A stretch of 64,000 nt of DNA from assembly GCA_039033415.1 (NCBI GenBank), contig JBCCCR010000004.1, forward strand, positions 124,001-188,000, written 5' to 3'. Below are positions 62,053 to 64,000 of the stretch, in pieces. A program made the position numbers and the translations under genes. Numbering within the stretch: the first letter of the stretch is position 1; each line of letters begins with the position of its first letter. The stretch comes from Pseudomonadota bacterium (GTDB lineage Bacteria > Pseudomonadota > Gammaproteobacteria > Xanthomonadales > SZUA-38). The notes under the pieces were generated by a model. The model searched no databases. It was not told the DNA's origin and saw only the letters and a list, made by a program, of their open reading frames with translations.

Positions 62053-62652
62053 ATGCGCAACCTTCTACGGATGGCAGCACTGCTAGCCTGTATTTCGGCG
62101 AACGCTCGGGAGGCTTCTGTCGAGATTGCCGGCGTGGAGATCTACGTCGGGATGCCAGAGTCAGAAGCTATGTCAGCCTTCGCCCGCGTGAATTGCTTTG
62201 ACATGCCAGCAGATTCGACGGCCGGTGAAATTCGTTGTGCTGTTGGAGACGGCATCAGTCCAGAATCAGATGGCGCCATCTCGTTTACCAATGGCGTTGT
62301 TTCTCACGCAACTCGAAACTGGCACGTCGCCATGCAGGACGAAAACTCTTACCAAGCCTTCGACCTTCTGAACTCTATTCTGGTGCTGATGACGGGTGAG
62401 GACAGCCATTGCGTAAAGATTGAAACCCACCAGTATCCAGAAAGACCGGCTAATGACGAAACTCCCTACCAGCCAGGTAGCCAGACGACAATCATCGCTT
62501 TTCCCGATAGGACGATCTCTTTACAGACGCAGGATCTGCGCGGTGGGTTCGTACTAATCAAGGAGAGCCTCAAAAGGAGTCCAACTCCCAGCGACGTCCG
62601 AACAAAAGGGCAGCGGATGCAATGGTGGGAGGGGTGCCAGTTCATTCAATAG
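62053..62652 (+). CDS. small exported protein, unknown
   Basis: 199 aa; GGAGGA before ATG 62053. Short signal peptide (MRNLLRMAALLACISANA). The first mature residues (GVEIYVGMPESEAMSAFARV) fit the amphipathic helix opening of BLIP-like/SmpA-type small periplasmic domains, a weak resemblance. Four cysteines (NCFDMP, IRCAVG, HCVKIE, GCQFIQ) may form two disulphides. Not recognised. Confidence 0.55.
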   Translation: MRNLLRMAALLACISANAREASVEIAGVEIYVGMPESEAMSAFARVNCFDMPADSTAGEIRCAVGDGISPESDGAISFTNGVVSHATRNWHVAMQDENSYQAFDLLNSILVLMTGEDSHCVKIETHQYPERPANDETPYQPGSQTTIIAFPDRTISLQTQDLRGGFVLIKESLKRSPTPSDVRTKGQRMQWWEGCQFIQ

Positions 62653-62761
62653 CCCGAGGCTGCAACTATGCTGAACTCGCTCAAGGACCACTCAGAGGCT
62701 TGTCATCGACTCCCAAAAGGCTTCGCTCTAACCGCCTTCGTCGACCGATGTTGCAGGTATT

Positions 62762-63409
62762 TTGTTGCGTCAAGACAAATCAATAACTGAGTCTACGTCC
62801 AATCGCAGCGCTAAAAGCTCAGTCCGGGCTCGCGCTGACAAGATTAAGGATTACCGCTGTAAGAATCTGATTGCCGTGATTGAGGACCCGGTCGATATCC
62901 GGAACATCGGTACGGTGATTAGGAACGTGAATGCGCTCGGCGTAGAGAAAACCTATGTTGTGGACCCTCGAGGTGCGCTTCCAGACGACTGGCAAGACAT
63001 GCGGGAGCGCAAATCTCTCTCCAAGACCTCTGTGTCTGCGGTGAAATGGAGCTTCGTAAAACGCTTCGACAGCACGCAGAGCTGTATTGATCATCTGAAG
63101 CGGAACCGCGTGTCATCCATCGCTACATCTCCACACCAGAAGGGTCACCGCAACATCGCGCTGAAGGATGGTGACTACACGGTTTTTACCAAGTTGGCAG
63201 TGTGGTTTGGCAATGAAAAGCGCGGACTGAGCGACAGGGCGATCGCACACGCAGAGTACTGTGTCAGCATACCGATGTTCGGGATGATCGAGAGTTTGAA
63301 TCTCGGCACCACCTCCGGAATCGTCCTATATGAAGTAACGACTCAGCGACGAGCATACCAACAGAAGTTCAAACGGAGCGGAAAAAGAAGGCCGAGACGA
63401 GACACATGA
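62762..63409 (+). CDS. SPOUT/TrmH-family RNA methyltransferase
   Basis: 215 aa from TTG 62762. The three SpoU/TrmH motifs are clear: NIGTVIRNVNALGV (motif 1 with N and R), VWFGNEKRGLSDRA (motif 2) and VSIPMFGMIESLNLGTTSGI (motif 3, the knot). This family 2'-O-methylates tRNA or rRNA riboses using SAM. The basic C-terminal tail (KFKRSGKRRPRRD) could bind RNA. The exact target is not predictable. Followed 59 bases later by the FosA-like gene. Confidence 0.9.
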   Translation: MLRQDKSITESTSNRSAKSSVRARADKIKDYRCKNLIAVIEDPVDIRNIGTVIRNVNALGVEKTYVVDPRGALPDDWQDMRERKSLSKTSVSAVKWSFVKRFDSTQSCIDHLKRNRVSSIATSPHQKGHRNIALKDGDYTVFTKLAVWFGNEKRGLSDRAIAHAEYCVSIPMFGMIESLNLGTTSGIVLYEVTTQRRAYQQKFKRSGKRRPRRDT

Positions 63410-63468
63410 CCCGTTTTTTCGGTTTCCTGATTCCCGCAGCGACTCTATTTATCCCAAAACGGTGATCC

Positions 63469-63888
63469 ATGATCAAAGGCATCAATCACATTACGCTGGC
63501 AGTTTCCGACCTCAAAGCATCGGTCTTTTTCTACAAGCGAGTACTGGGTCTAAGCCTGGTCTCTATTCACGAGGGAGGTGCGTATTTTAAAGCCGGTGAT
63601 ACGTGGTTTTGCCTGGTAGCAGATTCCGCAGCAGCGGATCAGTCGCGACTAGATTACTCTCATATCGCGTTTGACCTTTCTCAAGAAGATTTTGCGGTAT
63701 TCGACAAGAAGCTCGCCGCCAATGGAGCGCGCATTTGGAAAAAGAATGCGAGCGAGGGACTTTCAATTTATTTTCTGGATCCAGACGGGCATAAGCTAGA
63801 GGCACATGTCGGGACACTAGAGTCGAGGCTTCACTCCATGCGGAGCAATAATCACAACAGCACTAGCGAGTCAGGCTGTGTGCTCTAA
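63469..63888 (+). CDS. fosA: FosA-type fosfomycin glutathione transferase
   Basis: 139 aa, the typical FosA length. Opening MIKGINHITLAVSDLKASVF. Metal ligands are where FosA has them: His7, His65 (YSHIAF) and Glu111 (HKLEAHVG). The substrate-binding stretch WKKNASEGLSIYFLDPDGHK contains the family's Lys, Ser and Tyr. FosA adds glutathione to fosfomycin in a Mn/K-dependent reaction; related VOC enzymes (FosX, FosB) use water or thiols. Chromosomal context, no mobile flank seen. The C-terminal tail (SNNHNSTSESGCVL) is longer and polar. Confidence 0.85.
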   Translation: MIKGINHITLAVSDLKASVFFYKRVLGLSLVSIHEGGAYFKAGDTWFCLVADSAAADQSRLDYSHIAFDLSQEDFAVFDKKLAANGARIWKKNASEGLSIYFLDPDGHKLEAHVGTLESRLHSMRSNNHNSTSESGCVL

Positions 63889-64000
63889 CCAGTCGGCCTA
63901 TTCCGATAGGCTGGACCGACATCAAGCGGGATTACGATTGGTAGCAGTAAATTCTTCTGTCCTAAGCGGCACTGGCCTATGTTTGGACTTAGGCGTGTCC

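Noticed and set aside
63961-63993. CCTAAG/CTTAGG inverted repeat near the right window edge
   Set aside because: Short arms, 21-base loop and no T-run; not enough for a terminator or recombination site.
1-64000. CRISPR arrays, rRNA or replication origin boxes
   Set aside because: No regularly spaced repeats, no rRNA-like stretch and no clustered DnaA boxes were seen on reading.

Overview
The window looks like chromosomal DNA of a GC-rich gammaproteobacterium, most likely from the Xanthomonadales/Lysobacterales or Wenzhouxiangella neighbourhood. This is inferred from the dense set of secreted beta-propeller, Ig-like and beta-helix proteins, several of which carry a short [IL]F.D[GS]F(E/D) motif; from an S53 peptidase; from propeller-GGDEF-EAL signalling; and from a RAYT element. 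No rRNA or housekeeping block is present to fix the genus.

Region 1 (1-16.5 kb) encodes exported proteins: a DUF3592 membrane protein, a choice-of-anchor-Q-like beta-helix protein, a 1607-aa Ig/FG-GAP/PASTA protein translationally coupled to a PD40-type propeller, a large sedolisin, and a small glycine-motif protein coupled to a propeller with seven C-x4-C hairpins. Region 2 (16.5-27.7 kb) holds small metabolic genes (SnoaL-like, DsbA/HCCA-isomerase-like, MFS), then a signalling block: Ser/Thr kinase, HAMP-GAF membrane sensor, and a propeller-PAS-GGDEF-EAL protein, followed by a periplasmic TonB-domain protein.

Region 3 (27.8-39.6 kb) is mobile and more AT-rich. It has a RAYT transposase unit with 28-bp inverted ends, a gene-poor stretch, an unknown Cys-rich secreted protein, an IS3-family copy inside a broken DUF1353 gene, and an island module. 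The module consists of an HTH protein behind two tandem palindromes, a tRNA-like RNA whose anticodon loop carries a 38-nt hairpin at the canonical intron position 37/38, a minus-strand cluster including a HEPN-like protein, an excisionase-like protein overlapped out of frame by an integrase, and the 3' half of a tRNA-Arg(CCG) as an att site.

Region 4 (39.8-64 kb) mixes secreted or lipoprotein genes of unknown function with recognisable ones: GST, HAD phosphatase, TonB-domain protein, two Sel1-like paralogues, a BlaI/M56 sensor pair, GFA, a TrmH-type methyltransferase and FosA-like. Its most coherent unit is 52.76-56.8 kb, where an NrtR-like Nudix/HTH regulator, an SPFH protein, a NAD-kinase-like protein and an alpha/beta hydrolase lie behind one strong sigma70 promoter overlapped by one of two identical 19-bp palindromes.

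The best candidates for something undescribed are the intron-like tRNA element beside a HEPN-like gene, the Nudix/SPFH/NAD-kinase-like operon, and the recurrent DGFE tag on secreted proteins.
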